Assembly (NCBI GenBank): GCA_046261875.1
Contig: JBHENW010000096.1
Coordinates: forward strand, 1 to 33,208
Reading direction: 5' to 3'
Origin: JBHENW01 sp046261875
GTDB lineage: Bacteria > Acidobacteriota > Thermoanaerobaculia > UBA5066 > Gp7-AA6
DNA: 33,208 bases
Positions 7,699-14,349 of this stretch are shown here, piece by piece (the first letter of the stretch is position 1; each line of letters starts with the position of its first letter). A program made the position numbers and the translations under genes. The notes under the pieces are model-generated. The model searched no databases, was not told the origin of the DNA, and saw only the letters and a list, made by a program, of their open reading frames with translations.

Positions 7699-8533
7699 CA
7701 AGATCTCCGCCCTCGTCACCTCCTTCAACGAGGAGGTCAACATCCGGGAGTGCCTGGAGAGCGTGAGTTTCGCCGACGAGGTCCTCCTCGTGGACTCTTT
7801 TTCGACGGACCGGACGGTCGAGATCGCGAAGAGCTTGCCGGGAGTCCGGGTCCTGCAGCGCGAATACTTCGGGTCCGCGGCCCAGAAGAACTGGGCCATG
7901 GACCAGGCCGCCCATCCCTGGGTCCTCATCGTGGATGCCGACGAGCGGGTCACGCCGGAGCTGGCTCGCGAGATCCGGGACCTCGTCGCTTCCGGGCCGT
8001 CGGGCGACCGCTTCTACGTCCGCCGGCAGAACGTCTTCGTGGACCGGGTGATCCGGCATTCGGGCTGGTCCACGGACAAGGTCGTGCGTCTCTTGCGCAA
8101 GGGGACGGCGCGATATCCCAAGCGGCGCGTGCATGCCGACATCCCGGCTGCCTCCGGAACACCGACGCTCCAGAACGTGCTGGTCCACTACACGTTCCGG
8201 TCGCTCGGGCAGTACCTGGAGAAGCTCCATCGCTACGCCGAGTGGGGAGCCGCGGACCTCTGGCGCAGAGGGAAGCGGCCGGGTATTTCCGGCCTCGTGC
8301 TGCGGCCGGGCTGGCGTTTCGCGCGCATGTACGGAATCCAGGCGGGATTTCTGGACGGCAAGCACGGCCTCGTCCTCTGCGCGCTCCAGTCCTACGGGGT
8401 CTTCCTCAAGTGGGCCAAACTCTGGGAGTGGAGGCGCATGGAGAAGCGTGGCGAGAAAGTCCCGCTGCCCGCGTACGACGACGCCACGGAAACCTGGGAG
8501 GCGGCGTCTGCCGAGCCGTCCGCTCCCGGATGA
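7688..8533 (+). CDS. Family 2 glycosyltransferase, WaaE/KdtX-like
   Basis: The 281-residue product has the GT2 opening ISALVTSFNEEVNIRECLES, the segment EVLLVDSFSTDRTVEIAK and the sugar-nucleotide/metal motif D83-A-D85 in IVDADERVTPEL. These are characteristic of the WaaE/KdtX branch, which adds a sugar to the lipopolysaccharide inner core or related glycans at the cytoplasmic face of the membrane. A basic, aromatic C-terminal half (FRSLGQYLEKLHRYAEW) is also family-like. The start lies inside the end of the preceding gene. Nearby GT4 and ligase genes support a role in envelope polysaccharide; donor and acceptor cannot be read from sequence. Confidence 0.88.
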   Translation: MAADKISALVTSFNEEVNIRECLESVSFADEVLLVDSFSTDRTVEIAKSLPGVRVLQREYFGSAAQKNWAMDQAAHPWVLIVDADERVTPELAREIRDLVASGPSGDRFYVRRQNVFVDRVIRHSGWSTDKVVRLLRKGTARYPKRRVHADIPAASGTPTLQNVLVHYTFRSLGQYLEKLHRYAEWGAADLWRRGKRPGISGLVLRPGWRFARMYGIQAGFLDGKHGLVLCALQSYGVFLKWAKLWEWRRMEKRGEKVPLPAYDDATETWEAASAEPSAPG

Positions 8534-8557
8534 GCGTCACTTATCATCCGGCGGTTC

Positions 8558-9013
8558 ATGCCTGACGGCCTGCTTTCTCCCGGAGAACCCGCTCCCGACT
8601 TCCAGGTGGCCGATCACACCGGCGCCGTCCGCCGGCTCGCCGAGTTCCGGGGCAAGACCCTCGTCCTCTGGTTCTATCCGAAGGCCAACACCTTCGGTTG
8701 AACGCGGGAAGGCCGCGAGTTTCGCGACCTCCAGGCGGATTTCGAGGCGAAGGGCGCGCAGATCGTCGGCGCTTCTTTCGACTCCGTGCGCCGCAACGCG
8801 AAGTTCGCCGAAAAACAGGGATTCGCATTTCCGCTCCTCTGCGACGAGAAGCGCGACCTCGGCATGGCTTACCGGGCCTGCGACTCTCCCGACGCATCTT
8901 CCGCGCGTCGCGTCACTTACGTGATCGGAGCGGATGGCCGGATCGTCCGTGCCTACGACAAGGTCAACTTCCAGGGACACGCCCGGACGGTCCTGGACGA
9001 CCTGCCCGGCTGA
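8558..9013 (+). CDS. Thioredoxin-fold peroxiredoxin (BCP/PrxQ type) with in-frame TGA, probable selenocysteine at residue 48
   Basis: Read through the TGA at 8699-8701, this frame encodes 151 residues of an intact BCP/PrxQ peroxiredoxin. It has GEPAPDFQVADHTG at the start, LVLWFYPKANTFG then Sec48 then TREGREFRDL at the active site, and VTYVIGADGRIVRAY near the end. The TGA falls exactly where the family has its peroxidatic Cys (consensus YPKDDTPGCT), and the frame continues uninterrupted to a second TGA at 9011-9013. The resolving Cys five residues later is replaced by Gly; C95 and C108 remain. Recoding needs selA, selB, selC and selD elsewhere. The gene would reduce peroxides. Its 3' end overlaps the convergent glycosyltransferase by 50 bases. 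Confidence 0.85.
8710..8730 (+). promoter_or_regulatory. bSECIS-like hairpin just after the in-frame TGA
   Basis: Bases 8714-8718 (CGCGA) pair with 8722-8726 (TCGCG) around a 3-base loop GTT at 8719-8721. A C-A mismatch and three more pairs (8710-8712 with 8728-8730) extend the stem. The loop begins 18 bases after the TGA and starts with G then U. Bacterial SECIS elements bound by SelB usually have the loop 16-37 bases after UGA with a G in the first two positions, so the placement fits. Confidence 0.65.
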
Positions 9014-10064
9014 GCGCGCTCTCGTAGAAGCCCTGAGCCGCCGCCGCGAACTTCTGCGGCGCGAAGTCCCGGGCGCGCATCCGGGCGCGCCGTCCGAAAC
9101 GCACGCGCAGCTCCGGATCCTCCATGAGGCGCCGGAGCCCCGAAACCAGTCCTTCCCGATCGCGTGCGACGAAGCCCTGCTCTCCTTCGGTGACCAGGTC
9201 CCGCACGCCCGGCACGTCGAGCGCGACGATGGGAAGCCCGGAGGCCATCGCCTCGAGGATGGCGCGCTGCCCCTGCTCCGAACCGGATGCCGTGAAGAGG
9301 AAGACATGCATCGAGCGGAAGAGCGCCGGCAGCTCCTCTTCCTGATATCCCGCCCAGAAGTTCCGGTCGGCCAGCGAGAGGGACGCCGCCAGCGATTCGA
9401 GTTTTTTTTCTTCGTCGCCTTTCCCGACGTGCAGGATCCCTGCGCCCGCGGGCAGCGCCGCCAGCGCCCGGATCGCCTCCTCGTGCCCGCGCCCCGCCGC
9501 GAGCTTGCCGACCGTGCCGATGAGAAAGCTGACGCGCGAAGCGCCGAGCCGCGCCGTCAGCTCCGAGGGCTTCCCCTCCGGGGTGAACCGGTCCGGGTCC
9601 ACGACGGGCGCGAGGGTCGGGCCGCGGCCGCAGAACTTCGCCGCGATCGCCCGATTGGCGAAGGCGAAAGCGTGCGTGCGGCGGGTGAGCGCTCGCCACG
9701 GGAAACCCCTCCGGACGTGGCGCACGTGGTGAAGCGTCCGCACGAGGCGGGCGCCGGTCGGTCCGACGCCGAGCGCGGCGAGGAAGTGATCGTGGGTGCC
9801 GTGGGCGTGCACGAGGTCGAACTTCTCGCGCGCGAGGATGGCCCGAAGGGCTGCCACGTCCCGGACGAACCGGACCGGGCCGCGCGGGCGCCGGAGGATG
9901 GGGCGCGCCCAGCCGAGGGAGGCCAGGCGGCGGGCGAGCGGGCTGCCCCCGATGAACCCGAACTGCGCCTCGATGCCGGCGTCCACCAGGGCGGCCGTCT
10001 GGTCGAACACGACCGCGGCCGTCCCGGTCCACTTCTCGCCGGTCACGAGCTGGAGGATGCGCAT
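8964..10064 (-). CDS. Family 4 glycosyltransferase (GT-B fold)
   Basis: The 366-residue product has the two-domain GT-B plan. The N-terminal domain opens MRILQLVTGEKWTGTAAVVF and carries LVHAHGTHDHF (about 85-94), a usual acceptor-side segment. The C-terminal domain has GTVGKLAAGRGHEEAIRA and the donor-binding EX7E motif at E263-E271, followed by AMASGLPIVALDVPGVRDLV, typical of GT4 enzymes. It is probably a cytosolic enzyme that builds lipopolysaccharide or another surface glycan. It lies on the opposite strand to its neighbours, and its last 50 bases overlap the 3' end of the peroxiredoxin gene. The start at 10064 has no clear ribosome binding site. Confidence 0.9.
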   Translation of the reverse strand: MRILQLVTGEKWTGTAAVVFDQTAALVDAGIEAQFGFIGGSPLARRLASLGWARPILRRPRGPVRFVRDVAALRAILAREKFDLVHAHGTHDHFLAALGVGPTGARLVRTLHHVRHVRRGFPWRALTRRTHAFAFANRAIAAKFCGRGPTLAPVVDPDRFTPEGKPSELTARLGASRVSFLIGTVGKLAAGRGHEEAIRALAALPAGAGILHVGKGDEEKKLESLAASLSLADRNFWAGYQEEELPALFRSMHVFLFTASGSEQGQRAILEAMASGLPIVALDVPGVRDLVTEGEQGFVARDREGLVSGLRRLMEDPELRVRFGRRARMRARDFAPQKFAAAAQGFYESALSRAGRPGPSGRVPGS

Positions 10065-10091
10065 GGTGGCTCGGTAGGGCGTTCCCGCGAT

Positions 10092-10120
10092 TTTACGTTT
10101 CCAGCCTCAGCAAATAGACT
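10092..10120 (+). promoter_or_regulatory. Promoter with -10 box six bases from the start codon
   Basis: TTTACG at 10092-10097 and TAGACT at 10115-10120 are 17 bases apart. The -10 box ends 6 bases before the ATG at 10127, so transcription would begin at or next to the start codon and give a leaderless mRNA. No ribosome binding site is present between them. Confidence 0.5.
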
Positions 10121-10126
10121 CGCGCC

Positions 10127-10375
10127 ATGGCCGTCGATCCCGAGCTGCTCGCCATTCTCGTCTGCCCGAAGACGAAAGGTCCGCTGGAGCTGGTCGAATT
10201 GAACGAGAGCACCCGCCGCGCCCTCGTGGACAAGTACCGCGAGAAGTTCCGCGACGAGGAGCCGGTCGTGACCCAGGGGCTCTATTCGCGCGAGGCCGAG
10301 CTCGTCTATCCGATCGTCTCCGACATCCCGGTCATGCTCGTCGAAGAGGCGCTGCCGGCGGCGCAGGCGCGCTAG
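10127..10375 (+). CDS. Trm112/UPF0434 (YcaR-like) small protein
   Basis: The 82-residue product begins MAVDPELLAILVCPKTKGPL and ends with YPIVSDIPVMLVEEA, the two conserved segments of the Trm112p-like/UPF0434 fold. Family members are small beta proteins; the eukaryotic and archaeal ones activate methyltransferases, while the role of the bacterial ones is poorly known. Only one Cys of the usual zinc-knuckle set is present, and the middle (about 23-55) is longer than in E. coli YcaR. It lies 46 bases before a membrane ligase gene and may be co-transcribed with it. Family call good, function open. Confidence 0.85.
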   Translation: MAVDPELLAILVCPKTKGPLELVELNESTRRALVDKYREKFRDEEPVVTQGLYSREAELVYPIVSDIPVMLVEEALPAAQAR

Positions 10376-10421
10376 ACGGAAGAGGACCGGCAGGCGTAAC
10401 CCGCCAGCGGGGAAAACCGAG

Positions 10422-11573
10422 CTGCTGAACCTCAACCGGGCTCTCTTTCCGCTCCTCGTTCTCCTCGCCCTCCTCCACTCGCAGATCTCCGCCGCTTACG
10501 CCGTCTTCGGGCTGATCGCCGCCGCCTGGCTCATTTCGCCGCGGGATGCGCCGATCCCGGCGCGGCTCGACTCGCCCCTCACGATGCCCTTCGCCCTCTT
10601 CGCACTGTTCGCCGCCGCGTCGGTTCTTTTCTCTCACGATCCGGCCGAGAGCGCGCGCTCTCTCCCGGGGCTTCTTCTCTTCCTGCTCGTGCCGGTGGTG
10701 ATCGATACGGTCCGGCGGCGGGACGACGCCCGCCGGCTCCTCTTCGCGCTCGCGGCCGTCGGGCTCGTCGAATCGCTGTACAGCCTGTGGCAGTACGGAC
10801 GCGGCCGGGGCGTCCTGGCGGATCGGATCCGCGGTGGGCTCTCGCACTACATGACCTTCTCGGGGATCGCCATGATCGGCGGCTGCCTGCTTCTCGCCTG
10901 GCTGCTCGAGGAGCGCGGCCGCCGCCGCTGGATCGGAGCCCTCTGCCTCGTCCCGTTCACGGCGATCGCCCTGACCCTGACGCGGGGGGCCTACGTGGGG
11001 ATCCTCGCGGCACTCGCGGTGTACCTCGCCGTGCGCCGGGCCCGCGGCCTCCTCCTGGCGATCCCCCTGGCGGCCCTCCTGATCGCCGCCTCTCCGCGGG
11101 AAGTCCGACAGCGGTTCGTTTCGATCGTGGACCTGCAGGACGAGACCAACCGGGACCGCATCGCAATGGCGCGCGCCGGGTTGCGGATGATCGGGGACCG
11201 CCCGATCTTCGGCCACGGTCCGGAGATGATCAAGACGTACTACGTGCTCTACCGCGACGAGGACGCGCCCCGCTGGCGCGTGCCCCACCTGCACAACAAC
11301 CTGCTCCAGATCGCCGCGTCCATGGGGATCTTCGCCGCGGCGGCGTACCTGACGATCGTGGGGCTCGTCCTCCCCCGCTCGATCGTCCGGTTGCGCGCCA
11401 CGCCCCAGGGGGAGTCGGGGTTCCTCTGGGCCGGTCCGCTGATGGCGGTCACGGCGCTGACCTTCGCCGGTCTCTTCGAGTACAACTTCGGAGACACCGA
11501 AGTCCTGATCGCCACGCTGATGGCGATGGCCGTGCCGTTTTCGCGAGCCGTGTCGGCCGCGCCCGACGGCTAG
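10422..11573 (+). CDS. O-antigen ligase / polymerase-like membrane protein (Wzy_C family)
   Basis: This strongly hydrophobic protein of about 383 residues has roughly ten membrane helices and a large periplasmic loop with DRIAMARAGLRMIGDRPIFG and then HLHNNLLQIAASMG, the conserved region of WaaL/Wzy-type enzymes. Such proteins transfer or polymerise lipid-linked glycans on the periplasmic side. The first ATG in frame is at 10584, but an intact first helix (RALFPLLVLLALLH) is encoded upstream. The frame is open back into the preceding gene with no ATG, GTG or TTG. I therefore begin at the CTG at 10422 (another is at 10425), 8-10 bases after gcgggg. The start is uncertain; the family call is sound. 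Confidence 0.82.
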   Translation: MLNLNRALFPLLVLLALLHSQISAAYAVFGLIAAAWLISPRDAPIPARLDSPLTMPFALFALFAAASVLFSHDPAESARSLPGLLLFLLVPVVIDTVRRRDDARRLLFALAAVGLVESLYSLWQYGRGRGVLADRIRGGLSHYMTFSGIAMIGGCLLLAWLLEERGRRRWIGALCLVPFTAIALTLTRGAYVGILAALAVYLAVRRARGLLLAIPLAALLIAASPREVRQRFVSIVDLQDETNRDRIAMARAGLRMIGDRPIFGHGPEMIKTYYVLYRDEDAPRWRVPHLHNNLLQIAASMGIFAAAAYLTIVGLVLPRSIVRLRATPQGESGFLWAGPLMAVTALTFAGLFEYNFGDTEVLIATLMAMAVPFSRAVSAAPDG

Positions 11574-11576
11574 AAT
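11571..11576 (+). promoter_or_regulatory. Possible -10 box before xseA
   Basis: TAGAAT overlaps the stop codon of the preceding ligase gene and ends 7 bases before the second ATG of xseA (11584). It matches the -10 consensus at 5 of 6 positions. No convincing -35 box is visible, so this is a weak call; it matters mainly as one instance of the recurring spacing. Confidence 0.3.
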
Positions 11577-13017
11577 GGAGCCGATGTCGTCGAACCGGCT
11601 TTCCGCGGCGGAGCCGGCGCCGCGTCCCTACACGGTCTCCGAGCTCCTCACGGAGGTGCGGGGGCACCTGCGCAATTCCTGGCGGGACCTGCGCGTCGTC
11701 GGGGAGATCGGCCGATTCGACCTGCGGGGAGGCCACGGGTACTTCACGCTGAAGGACCGCGCGAGCTCCGTCTCGGCCATCATGTTCGCTTCCGAGCTCG
11801 AGCGGCTCTCCTTCCGCCCCGAGCAGGGACTCGAGGTCGTCGCGCGGGGCTCGCTCGACCTCTGGCCCCCGCAAGGGCGCTTCCAGCTGCGCGTGATGGA
11901 GCTCCAGCCGGTCGGGGCCGGAGCCCTGCAGCTCGCCTTCGAGCAGCTCAAGGCGAAGCTCGCGGCCGAAGGCCTCTTCGATGCCGCGCGCAAGCGCCGG
12001 ATCCCTCTGTATCCGGCCAGTGTTGGCCTCGTCACGTCGCCGTCGGGCGCCGCCGTCCGCGACATGCTCCACGTGCTTTCGCGCCGCGCGAACACCGTCC
12101 GCGTCACGATCTACCCGGTGCGCGTGCAGGGGGACGGCGCCTCACTCGAGATCGCGGACGCGATCGACGCCCTCAACCAGCGCGGCGCCTTCGACGTCCT
12201 GATCCTCGCGCGCGGGGGAGGATCGGCCGAGGACTTGAAGCCCTTCAACAGCGAATGGGTCGCGCGCGCTCTCGCCCGCTCGCGCATTCCGACGATCTCG
12301 GCCGTCGGGCACGAGACGGACGTCACGATCGCCGACCTCGTCGCGGACCTGCGGGCGCCGACGCCCTCGGCCGCCGCCGAGATGGTCGCCGAGAAAACCG
12401 CCGAGCTCTGTCGCAGGGTGGGCCAGTGCCAGGCCCGCCTCCAGCGGGGCATGCGAGCCGCCCTCGGGATCTCGCGGGCGCGGCTCATCGGCCTCTCGCG
12501 CGCCGAGGGGCTGCTCCGTTTCCGGTACCACCTGCGCGAGCGGCGAGAACGTCTCGCGCAGAGCCGCGCTGCGATCGCGGAGACCCTGGAGCGGCGTCCC
12601 GCGGAGTTCGCGGCCCGGCTGCGCCGCGCCCGCAACGTGCTCTCGGATTTCCTGCGCGTCGTCGGGCTGCGGCGCCGCCGGGAGAGGATCGCGCACCTCC
12701 GCGCTCTCCTCTCGGAGCGCACGGCGCGCCGCCTCGGGTCCTCGCGCGACCGGCTGAGCGCGGGCTCGGCGAAGCTGTCGGTGCTCGACCCGCTCGCCGT
12801 GCTGGCGCGCGGCTATGCGGTCGCCTACCGCGAAGGAACCCGCGCTGCGCTGCGCTCCGCCGGAGAGGTGAAGCCCGGAGACCGGATCCGCGTCCGCCTG
12901 AACGAAGGGGAGCTCGGCGCCGTCGTGCGCGACCGCGGCGAGCCCGCGGGGCGCCGGAAAGACCACGGGCCCCTCTTCGCCGCGCCCGGACTCTTTCCGG
13001 ACGAGGAGCCCTCGTGA
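11575..13017 (+). CDS. xseA: Exodeoxyribonuclease VII large subunit
   Basis: XseA is the catalytic subunit of exonuclease VII, which degrades single-stranded DNA from both ends. The 480-residue product has an N-terminal OB domain (about 15-110, with GRFDLRGGHGYFTLKD), then the nuclease domain with GLVTSPSGAAVRDMLHVLSR, LILARGGGSAEDLKPFN and ISAVGHETDVTIADLVADLR. A long basic, coiled-coil segment follows, and the C-terminus has VLDPLAVLARGYAVAY. The length is slightly above the E. coli protein. Start could be ATG 11575 or ATG 11584. Its stop overlaps the xseB start, so the two subunits are coupled. Confidence 0.95.
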   Translation: MEPMSSNRLSAAEPAPRPYTVSELLTEVRGHLRNSWRDLRVVGEIGRFDLRGGHGYFTLKDRASSVSAIMFASELERLSFRPEQGLEVVARGSLDLWPPQGRFQLRVMELQPVGAGALQLAFEQLKAKLAAEGLFDAARKRRIPLYPASVGLVTSPSGAAVRDMLHVLSRRANTVRVTIYPVRVQGDGASLEIADAIDALNQRGAFDVLILARGGGSAEDLKPFNSEWVARALARSRIPTISAVGHETDVTIADLVADLRAPTPSAAAEMVAEKTAELCRRVGQCQARLQRGMRAALGISRARLIGLSRAEGLLRFRYHLRERRERLAQSRAAIAETLERRPAEFAARLRRARNVLSDFLRVVGLRRRRERIAHLRALLSERTARRLGSSRDRLSAGSAKLSVLDPLAVLARGYAVAYREGTRAALRSAGEVKPGDRIRVRLNEGELGAVVRDRGEPAGRRKDHGPLFAAPGLFPDEEPS

Positions 13018-13286
13018 GCGTCAAGAAGGAGCGGAGCTTCGAGGATGCGATGTCCCGGCTGGAGGAGATCGTCGCCGAAATCGAGTCCGAGGAGCTGGGT
13101 CTCGAGAAGCAGTTCGAGCTCTTCCAGGAGGGCATGACCCTCGCGCGGCTGTGCGACCGCAAGCTCACGGAGGTCGAGAAATCCGTCGAGGTCGTGCTCA
13201 AGGAGTCCGGGCCGGAGTGGAAGACCGTCCCCTTCGAGACGGGAGAATCCTCCGGCGAGGACGCGGACGACGACGACCGAAACTGA
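13014..13286 (+). CDS. xseB: Exodeoxyribonuclease VII small subunit
   Basis: The GTG at 13014 overlaps the xseA stop (GTGA). The 90-residue product has the XseB signature FEDAMSRLEEIVAEIESEEL and then a helical region with LFQEGMTLARLCDRKLTEVE, which packs on the XseA coiled coil. An acidic tail (GESSGEDADDDD) extends beyond the usual 75-80 residues. XseB copies decorate the large subunit in exonuclease VII. Adjacency to xseA and ispA is a common gene order. Confidence 0.93.
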   Translation: MSVKKERSFEDAMSRLEEIVAEIESEELGLEKQFELFQEGMTLARLCDRKLTEVEKSVEVVLKESGPEWKTVPFETGESSGEDADDDDRN

Positions 13287-13326
13287 CCGCTCGACGACCG
13301 CTTACCTCGCGCTCACACGCGACGAG

Positions 13327-14181
13327 GTGGACCGCGCGCTCCGTCTTCTGCTTCCTCTCGAATCGGCCTGGCCGCAGACCCTCCACCGGGCGATGCGCTA
13401 CTCCGTTCTCGCCGGGGGCAAGCGCCTGCGGCCGATCCTCGCCCTGGCCGCGGCCGAAACGATCGGGGGGGAGCGGCGTCCGGCGCTGGAGCCGGCTTGC
13501 GGGCTCGAGCTGGTCCACACCTACTCCTTGATCCACGACGACCTGCCCGCCCTGGATGACGACGCGACGCGGCGCGGCGCCCCTTCCTGCCACGTCGCCT
13601 TCGGCGAGGCAGTCGCGATCCTGGCCGGGGACGCGCTCCTGACGCACGGCCTCGGGCTCTTCGCCCGGTATCCGGAAGAGGAGATCTACGCCGCGGCGAA
13701 GCTGCGCGTCCTCCAGACCGTGGAGGAGGCGATCGGGACGACCGGGATGATCGGCGGCCAGGTCGCGGACCTCGAGGCGGAGCGGCTTGCCGGCGAGGTT
13801 TCTCGGGGGCTCGTCGAAACGATCCATGAGAACAAGACCGGCCGCCTCATCCGCGCGTCCCTCGCCGTGGGCGCGCTCCTCTCGTTCGCGGAGGCGGAAG
13901 ACCTCGCGCGTCTGGACGCCTTCGGCCGAGCCGTCGGGCTCGCTTTTCAGATCAAAGACGACCTGCTCGACGTGGAGTCCGACTCGAAGACGCTCGGAAA
14001 GCCGGCCGGAAAGGACGCCGAAGCCGGGAAGGCGACTTTTCCGCGGGCCCTCGGCGTCGAGGGGTCCCGGCAGATGCTGCGCCGCACCCTCGAGGAGGCG
14101 CTGGAGCACGCGGCAAAGCTCCCGCGCCACGGCGGGCGGCTCCCCGCCCTTGCTCGGTTCGTCGGCGAGCGGCGCTCCTGA
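13327..14181 (+). CDS. ispA: Short-chain polyprenyl diphosphate synthase (FPP/GGPP synthase)
   Basis: The 284-residue product condenses isopentenyl diphosphate with allylic diphosphates. Both Asp-rich Mg-binding motifs are present: D71-D72-LPAL-D77 in YSLIHDDLPALDDD and DDLLD near residue 219. LAGGKRLRPIL (about 28-38) is the first conserved block, and YSLIHDD resembles E. coli IspA, favouring farnesyl or geranylgeranyl product. The GTG at 13327 is the only canonical start, but a family-like helix (TTAYLALTRDEVD) is encoded upstream in frame without a usual start codon, so the true N-terminus may be longer. Together with dxs downstream it forms an isoprenoid block. Confidence 0.9.
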   Translation: MDRALRLLLPLESAWPQTLHRAMRYSVLAGGKRLRPILALAAAETIGGERRPALEPACGLELVHTYSLIHDDLPALDDDATRRGAPSCHVAFGEAVAILAGDALLTHGLGLFARYPEEEIYAAAKLRVLQTVEEAIGTTGMIGGQVADLEAERLAGEVSRGLVETIHENKTGRLIRASLAVGALLSFAEAEDLARLDAFGRAVGLAFQIKDDLLDVESDSKTLGKPAGKDAEAGKATFPRALGVEGSRQMLRRTLEEALEHAAKLPRHGGRLPALARFVGERRS

Positions 14182-14206
14182 ACGGGCTCGAGGGCTACTT
14201 TATAGT
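14179..14206 (+). promoter_or_regulatory. Possible dxs promoter
   Basis: CTGAAC at 14179-14184 and TATAGT at 14201-14206 are 16 bases apart, in the only AT-rich patch of the area. The -10 box matches the consensus at 5 of 6 positions and lies inside the palindrome at 14196-14214. Transcription from here would give a leader of roughly 135 bases before the dxs GTG. Confidence 0.4.
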
Positions 14207-14214
14207 GTAAAGTA
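14196..14214 (+). promoter_or_regulatory. 19-bp operator-like palindrome upstream of dxs
   Basis: TACTTTATAGTGTAAAGTA is an inverted repeat with 8 of 9 arm positions matching around a central G. It covers the candidate -10 box, so a bound dimeric regulator would block transcription. A second overlapping repeat (AAAG-TACT-CTTT, 14209-14220) follows. The regulator family cannot be told from the site alone. Confidence 0.5.
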
Positions 14215-14228
14215 CTCTTTGCAATGCC

Positions 14229-14269
14229 TCGGAGACGCCACCCATCCCGCCCAGCCCCGGCGTCTCCGA
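14229..14269 (+). other. Long hairpin in the dxs leader
   Basis: Bases 14229-14239 (TCGGAGACGCC) pair perfectly with 14259-14269 (GGCGTCTCCGA), giving 11 bp around a 19-base C-rich loop. It lies about 80 bases upstream of the dxs start, on the predicted leader RNA. There is no U-tract, so it is not a simple terminator; it may affect stability or act in regulation. Confidence 0.7.
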
Positions 14270-14349
14270 CGTTGCCCGCCTGGCAGCGCGACGCGATCCT
14301 GGCACCCGACGGAAGTATCTGCTCGCGCGGCGCGTTATCCTTGCCCGCC

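Noticed and set aside
8699..8701. Simple nonsense mutation splitting the peroxiredoxin gene
   Set aside because: The stop falls exactly on the catalytic Cys codon, is TGA, the frame stays intact on both sides, and a SECIS-like hairpin follows; not fully excluded without the Sec machinery.
14224..14349. N-terminal extension of DXS from ATG 14224
   Set aside because: Not conserved in DXS proteins, Pro/Arg-rich, and overlaps the leader hairpin; GTG 14350 fits the family start.
14182..14349. TPP riboswitch upstream of the TPP enzyme dxs
   Set aside because: The conserved CUGAGA-type core of the thi-box is not present.
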